A stretch of DNA of 64,000 nt from Meiothermus sp. QL-1 (GTDB lineage Bacteria; Deinococcota; Deinococci; Deinococcales; Thermaceae), in contig NZ_QQSV01000001.1 of the NCBI RefSeq assembly GCF_003351145.1, positions 62,001 to 126,000 of the forward strand, written 5' to 3'. Each line of letters starts with the position of its first letter. The first letter of the stretch is position 1. The notes below the pieces were generated by a model. It was not told where the DNA came from, did not search any database, and saw nothing but the letters and a program-made list of their open reading frames with translations. Below, piece after piece: positions 44,082 through 53,099 of this stretch. Made by a program: the position numbers and the translations under genes.

Positions 44082-46127
44082 ATGCTGACCACGCCCGAAA
44101 AAGTAGCCTTCCTGCTTTTAGTGCTGGCCTCAGCCTACTTTGGCGGCCGGGCGCTTTTGCGCGTCTACCGGGCCATCCGCCGCGGCCAACCCGAGGACCG
44201 CTTCGACCACCTGCCGGCCCGGGTGGGCCGGGCCCTCTGGCAGACCCTAACCATGCAGACCGTCTTCAAGAAGCGGCCCTGGGTGAGCCTGCTGCACGCC
44301 TTCGTGTTCTACGGTTTCGTCTTTTACCTGAGCGTGAACCTGGTGGACGTGCTCGAGGGCCTCTTCCCCTTCAAGGCCCAGGGGGGCTTCTGGAACGGCT
44401 ACAACCTGGTGGCCGACCTCCTCACCGCGCTTATTCTGGTGGGCATCACCGGGCTGCTGGTGCGGCGCTACTCCAGCGCTGGGCGCAGAACTTTTAGCTG
44501 GAACCCCAGGACCCCCCTGCACGAGCGGGTGCGCCAGGGCATTCCCACCGATAGCGCCATCGTGGGGGGCTTCATCCTCTTCCACGTGGGCAGCCGCCTC
44601 ATGCACAAGTCGGTCCAGGCCGCTCACCTCGAGCCCGACCCCTACCAGCCGGTGGCCGCGCTTTTCTCCAACCTCTTCCTCTGGGTGGATCTGGATGCCC
44701 TTGTGGTGCTGGAGCACATCTTTTGGTGGTTCGCCATCGGCTCCATCCTGGTCTTCATCCCTTACTTTGCCCGCTCCAAGCATATCCACCTCTTCCTGGC
44801 CCCTTTGAACCTGGCCTTCAAGAAGGAGAAGCCAGGGGCCCTTCTGCCCATCGCCAAGGACTTCGAGGCGCTAGAGAAGATGGAGAAGTTCGGGGTGGCC
44901 AAGCTGGAGGACTTCACCTGGCCCCGCCTGCTGGACGCCTATAGCTGCATCATGTGCAACCGCTGCCAGGAGGTTTGCCCGGCCTACACCACCGGCAAGG
45001 CCCTCTCGCCGGCGGCCATTCTGATCAGCGAGCGCTACGAACTCAACCGGATCCTGCCCGAGTTCGCCGCCGGCAAGGAGAGCCCTCGCCCCCTGATGGA
45101 CTTCGCCATGAATGAGGAGTCCATCTGGGCCTGCACCACCTGCAACGCCTGTGTGGAGGTCTGTCCGGTGGGCAACGAGCCCATGCTGCACATCCTGGAC
45201 GTGCGGCGCGAGCAGGTGATGATGCAGGGGGCCTTCCCCAGCCAGCTCAACAACGCCTTCAAGGGCATGGAGCGCAACGGCAACCCCTGGAACCTGGGGG
45301 CCGACAAGCGGCTGGCCTGGGCCGAGGGGCTGCCCTTCGAGGTCAAGACCCTGGCGCAGAACCCCGAGGCCGAGGTGCTCTACTGGGTGGGCTGTGCGCC
45401 GGCCTACGACCCCCGGGCGCAGAAGACCGCCCGGGCATTTGCCCAGGTCCTCCACGAGGCGGGGGTGAGCTGGGCGGTGCTGGGCAGGGAGGAGAAGTGC
45501 ACCGGGGACGCGGCGCGCCGGGCCGGCAACGAGTTTTTGTTCATGCAGCTTGCCCTCGAGAACGTCGAGACCCTGAACGCGGCCATGGCGGCCAAGCCCA
45601 GGACCATCGTCACCACCTGCCCCCACTGCTTCCACACCCTGGCGAGTGAGTACAAGGACTTTGGCGGGCACTACACGGTGAAGCACCACACCGAGTTCAT
45701 CGCCGAGCTGATCGGAGCCAAGCAGCTCGAGCTTTTACCCATGGCCGGCGAGGTCACCTACCACGACCCCTGCTACCTGGGGCGGCACAACGGCATTCTG
45801 GAGCCCCCCCGCCAGGTGCTGGCGGCCGCTGGGCTCAGGCTCAAAGAGCCCCCTCGCCATGGCCGGGAGAGTTTTTGCTGTGGGGCGGGCGGGGCGCAGT
45901 TTTGGAAGGAGGAGGAGCCCGGGGAGGAGCGGGTCTCCACCCACCGCTACCGCGAGCTCAAGGCTACGGGTGCGGCCACCATTGCGGTGGGCTGCCCCTT
46001 CTGCATGCAGATGATGAACGTGGAGACCACCCAGGAGCCCGAAGGCCAGGCCCCCCGGGTGCTGGATATCGCTGAGCTGGTGGTGCAGAGCCTCAAACCC
46101 AGGGCCGCAGAGGGCGCTGCCGACTAG
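44082..46127 (+). CDS. Membrane Fe-S oxidoreductase (NarI-like plus CCG domains)
   Basis: The protein has 681 residues. About five membrane segments occupy the first 240, in a NarI/heme-b-like arrangement (SLLHAFVFYGFVFY, FILFHVGSRLMH, HIFWWFAIGS). Two 4Fe-4S motifs follow: CIMCNRCQEVCP near 289-300 and CTTCNACVEVCPVGNEP near 347-363. Two CCG domains follow: VGCAPAYDP...TCPHCFHTL and DPCYLGRHNG...SFCCGAGG...GCPFCMQM. This is the HdrD-like or EMR-type architecture thought to pass electrons from electron-transfer flavoprotein or a dehydrogenase to the quinone pool. The exact donor is inferred. ATG at 44082 is preferred to the longer frame, which overlaps aspC. Confidence 0.88.
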   Translation: MLTTPEKVAFLLLVLASAYFGGRALLRVYRAIRRGQPEDRFDHLPARVGRALWQTLTMQTVFKKRPWVSLLHAFVFYGFVFYLSVNLVDVLEGLFPFKAQGGFWNGYNLVADLLTALILVGITGLLVRRYSSAGRRTFSWNPRTPLHERVRQGIPTDSAIVGGFILFHVGSRLMHKSVQAAHLEPDPYQPVAALFSNLFLWVDLDALVVLEHIFWWFAIGSILVFIPYFARSKHIHLFLAPLNLAFKKEKPGALLPIAKDFEALEKMEKFGVAKLEDFTWPRLLDAYSCIMCNRCQEVCPAYTTGKALSPAAILISERYELNRILPEFAAGKESPRPLMDFAMNEESIWACTTCNACVEVCPVGNEPMLHILDVRREQVMMQGAFPSQLNNAFKGMERNGNPWNLGADKRLAWAEGLPFEVKTLAQNPEAEVLYWVGCAPAYDPRAQKTARAFAQVLHEAGVSWAVLGREEKCTGDAARRAGNEFLFMQLALENVETLNAAMAAKPRTIVTTCPHCFHTLASEYKDFGGHYTVKHHTEFIAELIGAKQLELLPMAGEVTYHDPCYLGRHNGILEPPRQVLAAAGLRLKEPPRHGRESFCCGAGGAQFWKEEEPGEERVSTHRYRELKATGAATIAVGCPFCMQMMNVETTQEPEGQAPRVLDIAELVVQSLKPRAAEGAAD

Positions 46128-46146
46128 GCTGGGGACAGACTGGCGC

Positions 46147-46176
46147 TTGAAGCCGGCTTTCGCGCCCGGGTAGACT
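46147..46176 (+). promoter_or_regulatory. Promoter of the UgpC-like ATPase and murE
   Basis: TTGAAG (46147-46152), 18 bp, TAGACT (46171-46176). The leader is about 77 bases and ends with GAGGAGG before the ATG. Confidence 0.6.
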
Positions 46177-46259
46177 ATCGCTGTACCGGCACCAATCCCC
46201 GATGGGCTCGCTCTGGCGAGGACTCAAAGCGTGGGAAGCGGGTACGCGAGGAGGCCTTC

Positions 46260-47405
46260 ATGGCGAAAATCAAGCTCGAGCACGTCTACAAGCGCTACGG
46301 CAACAAGGTGACGGCAGTCCGAGACTTCAACCTGGAGACCGAGGATGGGGAGTTCGTGGTCTTCGTGGGGCCCTCGGGCTGCGGCAAGACCACCACCCTG
46401 CGCATGATTGCAGGGCTGGAGGAGATCACCGAGGGCAAGCTCTACATCGGCGACCGCCTGGTGAACGATGTCCCCCCCAAGGACCGGGACATCGCCATGG
46501 TCTTCCAGAACTACGCCCTCTACCCCCACATGAACGTCTACGAGAACATGGCCTTCGGGCTGCGCCTCAGGCGCTACCCCAAGGACGAGATTGACCGCCG
46601 GGTGAAGGAGGCGGCCCGCATCCTCAAGATTGAGCACCTCCTCCAGCGCAAGCCCCGGGAGCTCTCGGGCGGGCAGCGGCAGCGGGTGGCCATGGGCCGG
46701 GCCATCGTGCGGGAGCCCAAGGTCTTCCTCATGGACGAGCCCCTCTCCAACCTGGACGCCAAGCTCCGGGTGGAGATGCGGGCCGAGATCGCCAAGCTGC
46801 AAAGGCGGCTTGGGGTGACCACCATCTACGTGACCCACGACCAGGTGGAGGCCATGACCCTGGGCCAGCGCATCGTGGTGATGAAGGACGGGGAGATCCA
46901 GCAGGTGGACACCCCTCTGAACCTCTACGACTTCCCCGCCAACCGTTTTGTGGCTGGCTTCATCGGCAGCCCCTCCATGAACTTCATCCGCTCGAGGGTC
47001 CTGGTGGAGGGGGGTAGCGTCTACTTCACAGGGGATGGCTTCAAGGTGCGGGCCGATGGCGCCCTGGCCAGCAGCCTCCTGCCCTACAGCGGCAAGGAGG
47101 TCTGGATGGGCATCCGGCCCGAGCACATCGGCCTCAAGGGGTGGACCAGCATCCCAGAGGGGGAGAACGTGGTGCGGGTCCAGGTGGAGGTGGTGGAGCC
47201 CCTGGGGGCCGATACCGAGGTGCATGCCGAGGTGGGCGGCCATACGCTCACCGCCAAGGTGGACGGGCACGCTATGGTGCTGCCGGGCGATACAGTGGAG
47301 CTCTTGATTGACACCGGCAAGCTGCACGCCTTTGAGGTGGAGGGGCAGGAGAAGGCCATTGGCCACGCCATGGCCCAGGACGCGCGCTCGGTGACCCGGG
47401 TCTGA
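46260..47405 (+). CDS. Sugar ABC transporter ATP-binding protein, UgpC/MsmK/MalK type
   Basis: This is the ATPase of a carbohydrate importer, 381 residues. Walker A is GPSGCGKTT (38-46), the signature is LSGGQRQR near 134-141, Walker B is VFLMDEPLSNLD near 155-166, and the switch His is in THDQVEAMTLGQ. The C-terminal third holds the TOBE/OB domain typical of MalK-like shared ATPases (IRPEHIGL near 285). No permease or binding-protein gene is adjacent. The sugar permeases at 54623-56260 lack their own ATPase, so this is a likely partner. It lies 7 bp before murE. Confidence 0.93.
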   Translation: MAKIKLEHVYKRYGNKVTAVRDFNLETEDGEFVVFVGPSGCGKTTTLRMIAGLEEITEGKLYIGDRLVNDVPPKDRDIAMVFQNYALYPHMNVYENMAFGLRLRRYPKDEIDRRVKEAARILKIEHLLQRKPRELSGGQRQRVAMGRAIVREPKVFLMDEPLSNLDAKLRVEMRAEIAKLQRRLGVTTIYVTHDQVEAMTLGQRIVVMKDGEIQQVDTPLNLYDFPANRFVAGFIGSPSMNFIRSRVLVEGGSVYFTGDGFKVRADGALASSLLPYSGKEVWMGIRPEHIGLKGWTSIPEGENVVRVQVEVVEPLGADTEVHAEVGGHTLTAKVDGHAMVLPGDTVELLIDTGKLHAFEVEGQEKAIGHAMAQDARSVTRV

Positions 47406-47412
47406 CGACCAG

Positions 47413-48849
47413 ATGCCCACCCTGGCCGAGCTCTTCGCGCTGTGGGGCCAGCCGGCGCCCGCGCTGGAGGTCAGGGGCATCACGCACGACTCGCGCCAGG
47501 TGGCCCCCGGCTTCGTCTTCGTGGCCCTGCCGGGGGTGCCGCTGCCGAGCCGGAAGCCCCTGGACGGGCACGACTACATTCCCGAGGCGCTGGCCCGGGG
47601 GGCGGTGGCGGTGGTAGGGGCCCGCGCCCTGGAGCTGCCGGTGCCCTATCTGCAGGTGGACGACCCGCGGGCCGCCCTGGCAGATTTGGCCGCAGCTTTC
47701 CACGGCCACCCGGCCCGGCGGCTAGGGCTTCTGGGGGTGACGGGCTCTAAAGGCAAGACCACCGTGGTGGCCCTGCTGCACCACCTGCTCCAGTCGGCCA
47801 GGCCCCCGGTGGGGCGGCTTTCCACTGTGGGGGTGCGGGTAGGGGAGGAGGAGGACTTCCTTCCCGGCCACTTCACCACCCCGGAGGCCCCCCAGGTGCA
47901 GGCCTTGCTCCACCGCTTTGTGGCGGCGGGCTGCCGGATGGCGGTGCTGGAGGTGAGCAGCCACGCTCTGGCCCTTGATCGGGTGCGGGGGCTTGGCTAC
48001 GAGGTGGGGGTGTTCACCAACCTCTACGAGGACCACCTCGACCTGCACGGCAGCATGGCCGCGTACTTTGCCGAAAAGAAGAAGTTGCTGGACCGCTCCA
48101 ATTTCGCCGTGGTCAATAGCGACAACCCCTGGACCCGCAGCCTGCTTGGGCGCCCGCGCACCTGGAGCTACGGGGCCCAGGGCCACTGGCGGGCCGAGCG
48201 GGTGGTGGAGGAAAGGGGGGGGCTTTACTTTGAGGTTTGCTCGCCCCTGGGCCGCTTTGCGGTAGAGCTGCCCATGCTGGGGCGTTTCAACGTCGAAAAT
48301 GCCCTGGCCGCCATGGCCGCGGCGGCCTGGGTAGGGCTTTCGCCGGCTGAGATGCAGGCGGCGTTGGCCCGCTTTCCAGGGGTACCGGGCCGGATGCAGC
48401 TCATCCAGGCCGAGCCTTTCCGGGTGGTGGTGGATTTCGCGCATACCGGGGCCAGCCTGGAGCGGGCCCTTCAGACCCTGCGCCCCACCACCCCGGGGCG
48501 GCTGGTGGTGGTGATCGGCGCGGCGGGGAACCAGGACCCCTCGCGCCGCACGAGCATCGGTCGGGTGGCCGCCCAATTGGCCGATTTGGCCATCTTCACC
48601 GAGGAGGACCACCGCACCGAGCCCTTGGAGGCCATCCTAAAGGCCATGGCCGAGGCCCACGGCGACCCTCGTCGGCACGTGCTGGTGCCCGACCGGCGGG
48701 CCGCCATCCGCTATGCCATTGGGCTGGCCCGGCCCGGGGATACCCTGCTTTTCAGCGGCAAGGGCCACGAGCGCACCCTCGAGCGCGGCCTGGAGGTGCT
48801 GCCCTGGAACGAGGTGGATGAGGTGCGCCAAGCGCTTTCGGCGCTATAG
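47413..48849 (+). CDS. murE: UDP-MurNAc-L-Ala-D-Glu ligase adding the third residue (MurE)
   Basis: MurE adds the third amino acid of the peptidoglycan stem in the cytoplasm. It has 478 residues. The P-loop is GVTGSKGKTT near 108-117, VSSHALALDRV near 180-190 is typical of MurE, and YFAEKKKLLDRS holds the carbamylated Lys. The motif that is DNPR in meso-diaminopimelate enzymes reads EDHR here (FTEEDHRTEP). Thermaceae peptidoglycan carries L-ornithine at this position, so L-Orn is the likely substrate. The gene follows an ABC ATPase and has no other mur gene nearby. Its end overlaps the opposing coiled-coil gene by 6 bp. Confidence 0.9.
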   Translation: MPTLAELFALWGQPAPALEVRGITHDSRQVAPGFVFVALPGVPLPSRKPLDGHDYIPEALARGAVAVVGARALELPVPYLQVDDPRAALADLAAAFHGHPARRLGLLGVTGSKGKTTVVALLHHLLQSARPPVGRLSTVGVRVGEEEDFLPGHFTTPEAPQVQALLHRFVAAGCRMAVLEVSSHALALDRVRGLGYEVGVFTNLYEDHLDLHGSMAAYFAEKKKLLDRSNFAVVNSDNPWTRSLLGRPRTWSYGAQGHWRAERVVEERGGLYFEVCSPLGRFAVELPMLGRFNVENALAAMAAAAWVGLSPAEMQAALARFPGVPGRMQLIQAEPFRVVVDFAHTGASLERALQTLRPTTPGRLVVVIGAAGNQDPSRRTSIGRVAAQLADLAIFTEEDHRTEPLEAILKAMAEAHGDPRRHVLVPDRRAAIRYAIGLARPGDTLLFSGKGHERTLERGLEVLPWNEVDEVRQALSAL

Positions 48850-51471
48850 GGTCTCCAGCGCCTCCCGCTGCCGCTCGAGGAGGGCCAGCAGGCGGGAGAG
48901 CAGGGCTTTTTCTGCCAAGATGACCAGCCCCTTGCGCCTAAAGGGGGCCAGCAGCAAGACCCACTGGGGCAGCGAGACCACCGCCAGCCGGGCCGGACTG
49001 CCCTGCAGCTCCTGGGCCAGGTTGTGCAGGTCGTTGAAGACGGCCTGGGCGCTCTGAGCGGCGAAGGGGAGCTGGCCGGCCAGAAGCCGCCCCTCCTCTA
49101 GGAGGGCCAGGGCCTCCACCCCGCGTAGCTGGAAGGGGCGCAGGGCCTCGGGCAGGGTGGGGTTGGGCGTTTCAAATACGTTGAGCAGGCTGTCGAGGTC
49201 GGTTTGCTTCAGCTCCTTTAGCAGGCTTTGCGCCGCTGCGTATTCCTGGGCTAGCTGGGCCCCCAGCCGCTCAGCCTCCTCCAAAGCCCGCCGCACCTCC
49301 AGCATCCCGCTCACCCCCAGCCGGGGCAGCCGCTCGGCGGCCGATTGGAGGAAGTCGCAAAGGGGCTTGAGGCGCAGCGCGGTCTCGCCGCCCACCGACT
49401 TGTGGGTGTTGTAGGCCTCGAGTACGTTCCCGATGCGGTTTTGCAGCTCGGTGCGCAGAGCCTCCTGGGCCCGGCGCAGGCGACCCAAAAGGGCGTGTAT
49501 TTCACTCAGGTCGGGCAGCTCGCCGGCCTGCAGCCTGGCTCGGGCCTGGCCCACCTTTTCCAGAAGCTCCTCGCCCCCCAGGCCCTTCATGCTCTGGCCC
49601 ACCGCCTCGTAGCGCTGCAGCTCGCCGGCGATGGCGTTGCGCCGGGCGTTGTAGAGCTCCACCAGGGCCTGTTCCAGGGGCCTGGGGTCGGGCACGCGGC
49701 CCTGGGATAGCGCCTCGCGGGCAGCCTCCAGCGGCTTTTTGAGCTCGATGAGGGACTCCTTGAGGGTTTGCTCCAGCTTTTGGATGCGGCCCTCCAGTGC
49801 GGTAAGCCGCTCGGCTACCAGTTGCCGGGCCTGCCCCACCAGCCTGCCCACCTCCTGCTCCAGCTCGGCCAGAGCGTCCCTCTCCAGGCGGGCCAGCAGG
49901 GCCTTCCGCCCTGCCTCGAGGGCCTCCAGGGGGGGCAGGGCTTGGAGCTGGGCCCTAAGCCCCATCCGCCTGAGGCCTTCCTCCTCGCGCTCCCTGGCTA
50001 GCTGTCCGAGCAGCTCGGACAACTCCTGGCGCAGGCCTTGCAGCGCAGCCTCGGAGATCTCGGGCCGGGCCAAGGCCTCCAGGAAGGCTTCGACCCTGGG
50101 ATGGCCGCGGAAGGGCGAGAGGGAGTGTTCGGCCTCGCTGCGCAGGGTGTTCAGGGCCTGGGCCAGCCGGGCCTGCCGCTCCCGCTCCTCGCGCAAGGCT
50201 TTTTCCTCCGCCTCTAGCTCGCCCAAGGCCCGTTCCAGCTCAGGCAGCTCACCGGGCAGCCCGCCGGCTTGCAGGGTTTCTAGCACCACCGCGAGCCGGG
50301 CCTGCACCGGGGCGGTGCGTTCGGCGGGTAGCTCCAGCCGACGCAGCCTCTCTACCAGCCACTCGTAGCGTACCCGGGCCTCTGAAAGTATCTCGGTGAG
50401 GGCCCCCTTGAGCTGTGCTTCGAAGGTTTGCAGGCGGTCTCCCAGGGGATTGCCTTCCTCGAGCTCCCCCTCGAGCTGCGCCAGCTCGGCGGCCACCTGT
50501 GGAAGTTCCAGCACCGCTGCGTAGCGCTCTTTGAGCTCCTCCAGCCGCCTTTTGTCCTCGGCTACGTCGATCTCGCGAATGCGCGACTGCTGTTCGGCGG
50601 TGAGGGCCTCAAAGTCGAGGTCAAAGACCAGCGCTCCTTCGTCGAAGTCGTCGCTGGCCTCACTCTTGGGGGCTTCGATGGTGGGGTCCTTGAGCACCAC
50701 CTGTGGCTCGGTGGGTTGTTGGGGGGGTGGGGGGTCCTCCCGGGTTTCCAGGGTAATGGCAGCCTCGTTGGCGCTTTGCACCACCGAGGACTCCACCAGC
50801 TTGCGCATCTCTGCGGCCAGGGCCCGGGCGCGCTGCACCTCGGCGGGGGCTAGGGTCTCCTGGGCGTGGGCCTCCTTGATCTGGCGCAGGTAGCTTTCCA
50901 GCCGCCGCACCTTGGCCCCCCCCACGCTTCGCACCCGCTCAAGGGAGGACTCGAGCTCGGCAATGTCGCGGCTTTGCCGCAGCAGCGCTGCTTGGAGCTT
51001 TTCCTCCAGCCCGGCCAGCACCTCTTGCCCCTCGCGCAGCAGACCCCGGGCGGCCTGGGGGTCGCTTTCCTGCTTGATGGCATTAACCAGGCCGCGTAAC
51101 CGCCCCACCTCGGGCCACTCCAGGTAGAGGCTGAAACGCTTCAGGCCAGCCTCGAGCTCGGCCAGCACCTCCTGGGCGTGGGCCGAGAGCTTCTTCGCTT
51201 CTGGTTTTTTCTGGTCTACCCCTAGGTTTTTTAGCATCCCCTCGATGTAGCTGCGGGCAGCGTTGGGGCTCATCTTGCTTTGGAGCTCACGGTAGACCAA
51301 GCGCTTGAGGATGACCTCGGCCTGTGCGGCGTCCAGCTTGTCCGGGGTAATCCCGAGACGACGGATACCTTCCTCCAGCACCACGCGGGTGCGCTCGCCC
51401 AGGACGGGCTCGAGGGACTTGCTAAGGGTTTGGTAGAGTGACAAGCCCTGACCTCCCGATGCAACCGGCAT
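48844..51471 (-). CDS. Large coiled-coil protein of unknown function
   Basis: The protein has 875 residues when started at ATG 51471 and is mainly long charged heptad-like helices (LEELKERYAAVLEL, LEAEEKALREERERQARL, LTALEGRIQKLEQTLKESL). An acidic, Pro-rich, low-complexity break (TREDPPPPQQPTEPQVVLKD, then EASDDFDEGALVFDLDFE) lies near 245-290. The C-terminal 100 residues are more globular (VVSLPQWVLLLAPFRRKGLVILAEKALLSRLLALL). It has no signal peptide and no ATPase or SMC hinge motif. A structural or division-related role is conceivable but not shown. The start is set by TAAACT-N7-ATG. Confidence 0.85.
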   Translation of the reverse strand: MPVASGGQGLSLYQTLSKSLEPVLGERTRVVLEEGIRRLGITPDKLDAAQAEVILKRLVYRELQSKMSPNAARSYIEGMLKNLGVDQKKPEAKKLSAHAQEVLAELEAGLKRFSLYLEWPEVGRLRGLVNAIKQESDPQAARGLLREGQEVLAGLEEKLQAALLRQSRDIAELESSLERVRSVGGAKVRRLESYLRQIKEAHAQETLAPAEVQRARALAAEMRKLVESSVVQSANEAAITLETREDPPPPQQPTEPQVVLKDPTIEAPKSEASDDFDEGALVFDLDFEALTAEQQSRIREIDVAEDKRRLEELKERYAAVLELPQVAAELAQLEGELEEGNPLGDRLQTFEAQLKGALTEILSEARVRYEWLVERLRRLELPAERTAPVQARLAVVLETLQAGGLPGELPELERALGELEAEEKALREERERQARLAQALNTLRSEAEHSLSPFRGHPRVEAFLEALARPEISEAALQGLRQELSELLGQLAREREEEGLRRMGLRAQLQALPPLEALEAGRKALLARLERDALAELEQEVGRLVGQARQLVAERLTALEGRIQKLEQTLKESLIELKKPLEAAREALSQGRVPDPRPLEQALVELYNARRNAIAGELQRYEAVGQSMKGLGGEELLEKVGQARARLQAGELPDLSEIHALLGRLRRAQEALRTELQNRIGNVLEAYNTHKSVGGETALRLKPLCDFLQSAAERLPRLGVSGMLEVRRALEEAERLGAQLAQEYAAAQSLLKELKQTDLDSLLNVFETPNPTLPEALRPFQLRGVEALALLEEGRLLAGQLPFAAQSAQAVFNDLHNLAQELQGSPARLAVVSLPQWVLLLAPFRRKGLVILAEKALLSRLLALLERQREALETL

Positions 51472-51478
51472 TGCCAAC

Positions 51479-51484
51479 AGTTTA
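51479..51484 (-). promoter_or_regulatory. -10 box of the coiled-coil gene (leaderless)
   Basis: TAAACT on the minus strand, 7 bp, ATG at 51471. It rules out the upstream TTG at 51477. Confidence 0.55.
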
Positions 51485-51539
51485 TCGCCTAAGAGGGGTT
51501 TTTTCCTTCAAGGCTAGGCCGGCTCTGACCTTCCTCGGG

Positions 51540-51833
51540 TGCGGTGCTGGGTGGCTCGGGGCCGGCATCCCTGGTACATCAGTGAGGGCAGCCCGAGCCG
51601 AGCAACACAGCCCCGGCTGCAGCTTGGGCCAGCCCCGAATAGCCGAAGGAAGCCCTGGGGTCGGAGGTGGGTCGCTGGGTGGTGGGTGGCGAGTGGGAAT
51701 GGCGCTTCCGCTCGGGGAGGGCATCCACGGGCTCGAGGCCCGTGCAGGTTGCTGGGGTTCAGAGGATATGGGCCTGTCGGCCCCAGCGGCTACCGCATAA
51801 AGGGCTCGCCGGGTGGCTGGGGCTTGCTTTTTT
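51540..51833 (+). ncRNA. Hairpin-rich intergenic stretch, candidate small RNA
   Basis: No protein family is seen on either strand in this gap. The stretch holds several strong stems: GGCTCGGG (51553-51560) with CCCGAGCC (51592-51599), CACGGGC-TCGAG-GCCCGTG (51726-51744), and GCCCCAGC (51780-51787) with GCTGGGGC (51816-51823), followed by TTGCTTTTTT. The last would terminate a plus-strand transcript. A second GCTGGGG (51751-51757) can pair with the same CCCCAGC, giving two exclusive folds. No plus-strand promoter was found with confidence, and it does not match SRP RNA, RNase P RNA, tmRNA or cobalamin riboswitch consensus elements that I can recall. Confidence 0.3.
51780..51833 (+). terminator. 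Possible plus-strand terminator next to the solute-binding gene
   Basis: A perfect 8-bp stem GCCCCAGC/GCTGGGGC with a 28-base loop, followed by TTG-C-TTTTTT. The T-run overlaps the stop codon of the minus-strand gene, and no plus-strand gene enters it. Confidence 0.4.
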
Positions 51834-53028
51834 ATCGCACGGCCTCGGCCTTGCGCTGGGCTTCTTCCAGGGCCTGCCGGGCTGGGGTGTTGCCCTTGAG
51901 GGCTTTTTCCAGGGCTTCTTCCAGGAAGTTGCGCCACACCGCAAACTGGGGTACCCGGGGGCGGGGCTGGGCCACCGCCACCTGCTCGAAGGCCACCTTG
52001 CGGTAGGGGTTCTCGCGGTAGAAGCCCTCCAGCAGGGGGGTGGCCGACTTGCGCAGGGGCACATAGTAGCTGGCCTCCACCCAGGTCTTGATGTTCTGCG
52101 GTTCCATCAAGAAGCGCCAGAACTCAAAAGCCCCCCTTTGCTGTTCTAGGCTGGCCCCGCGCAGCACCACCAACTGGGCCCCGCCCAGAGGCACCTTGCC
52201 CCCCGGCTCGCGCGGAATGGGGGCCACCCCAAGCCTGAAGGCAAACGAGGCGTTCTCGGCAGCAGGCCAGTTGGCGATGGAGGCCATCACCATCATCCCC
52301 CTGGTGCGGATGAAGTCGGTCTGGGCGAAGAAGGCTTCGGAGAGGTTGCGCACGCTGGTGATGCCCTCGCGCCCCAGGCGCTGGAGGAACTCCAGGGCCT
52401 CCACCACCTCTTTGGAGGTGAAGTTGGGCCGTCCGTCTGGGGTGACCAGATTGCCTCCGCGGCTTGTGACCTGGGTTTCGAAGGTCCAGGACTCAGTAAG
52501 CGCGATAAACCCCTTTGCGCTGCGGCTGGTCAGGGCTCGAGCAACCTGCTCGAACTCCCGCCAGTTGGTGGGCACCCTGAGGTCCCTGGCCCGAAGCTGG
52601 CTTTCGTTGAAGTAGAGCACCGGGGTGGAGGTGTTGAAGGGCAGGCCGTAGCGGCGGTTGTTGATGAGGCCGTACTCCCAGGCTGCCTCGAAAAGGTCGT
52701 CGGTGAAGGCTTTGGGCAGACCGGCTGCCAGCTCGTCCAGGGGCAGCACCACCCCCTCGGCCACCAGGCGGGGGAAAAGCAGGATCTCGGCCTGAAACAT
52801 GACCGGCGCCCCCCCGGCCCTGAGGGCAGCCAGGAGGCGGGTCTCCCCCTCTCGGTAGTCGCCAATCAGGCGCGGGGTGACCCGGTAGGTGCGCTGTGCG
52901 GCATTGAAGGCGCTGGCAAACTGGTTGATGGCCCGCTCGGCCGGGCCGTCCATGCTGTGCCAGAAGGTGATCTCGGTCTGGGCTAGTGCAAGCCCGCCCA
53001 GGAGAATCAGGGAGAGAAAACGCTTCAT
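51832..53028 (-). CDS. Sugar ABC transporter solute-binding protein (paralogue 1)
   Basis: This extracellular binding protein of the UgpB/MalE cluster (family 1) has 398 residues. The signal peptide is about 1-16 (cleavage after LALA). Family features are ITFWHSMDGPAERAIN (20-35), IGDYREGETRLLAALRAGGAPVMFQAE near 55-80 (region only), and RGASLEQQRGAFEFWRFLMEP near 300-320. It is clearly homologous to the next gene upstream. AGGAGG precedes ATG 53028. A possible separate promoter (TAGAAT, 53052-53057) lies in the 71-bp gap. The ligand is unknown; the family suggests a sugar or glycerol-phosphate-like solute. Confidence 0.9.
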   Translation of the reverse strand: MKRFLSLILLGGLALAQTEITFWHSMDGPAERAINQFASAFNAAQRTYRVTPRLIGDYREGETRLLAALRAGGAPVMFQAEILLFPRLVAEGVVLPLDELAAGLPKAFTDDLFEAAWEYGLINNRRYGLPFNTSTPVLYFNESQLRARDLRVPTNWREFEQVARALTSRSAKGFIALTESWTFETQVTSRGGNLVTPDGRPNFTSKEVVEALEFLQRLGREGITSVRNLSEAFFAQTDFIRTRGMMVMASIANWPAAENASFAFRLGVAPIPREPGGKVPLGGAQLVVLRGASLEQQRGAFEFWRFLMEPQNIKTWVEASYYVPLRKSATPLLEGFYRENPYRKVAFEQVAVAQPRPRVPQFAVWRNFLEEALEKALKGNTPARQALEEAQRKAEAVR

Positions 53029-53099
53029 GGGTGCCTCCTATGGGTTGCCCCATTCTATATGGCCCAGCAGACCACCAGGATGTCAGCCGTTTGTCACGT

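Noticed and set aside
51540-51833. SRP RNA, RNase P RNA, tmRNA or cobalamin riboswitch
   Set aside because: I looked for the SRP core around GGAAGCAGCC, the RNase P GGAAAGTCC and ACAGAA blocks, the tmRNA T-arm with CCA end, and the B12-box GCCACTG. None is present, so no family is assigned.
51482-52006. Open frames of 151 and 155 codons on both strands over the gap before the solute-binding gene
   Set aside because: They are Pro/Arg/Gly-rich, run into the 3' end of a confident gene in another frame, and lack ribosome sites. Openness is explained by high G+C. The stretch is better described as structured non-coding DNA.
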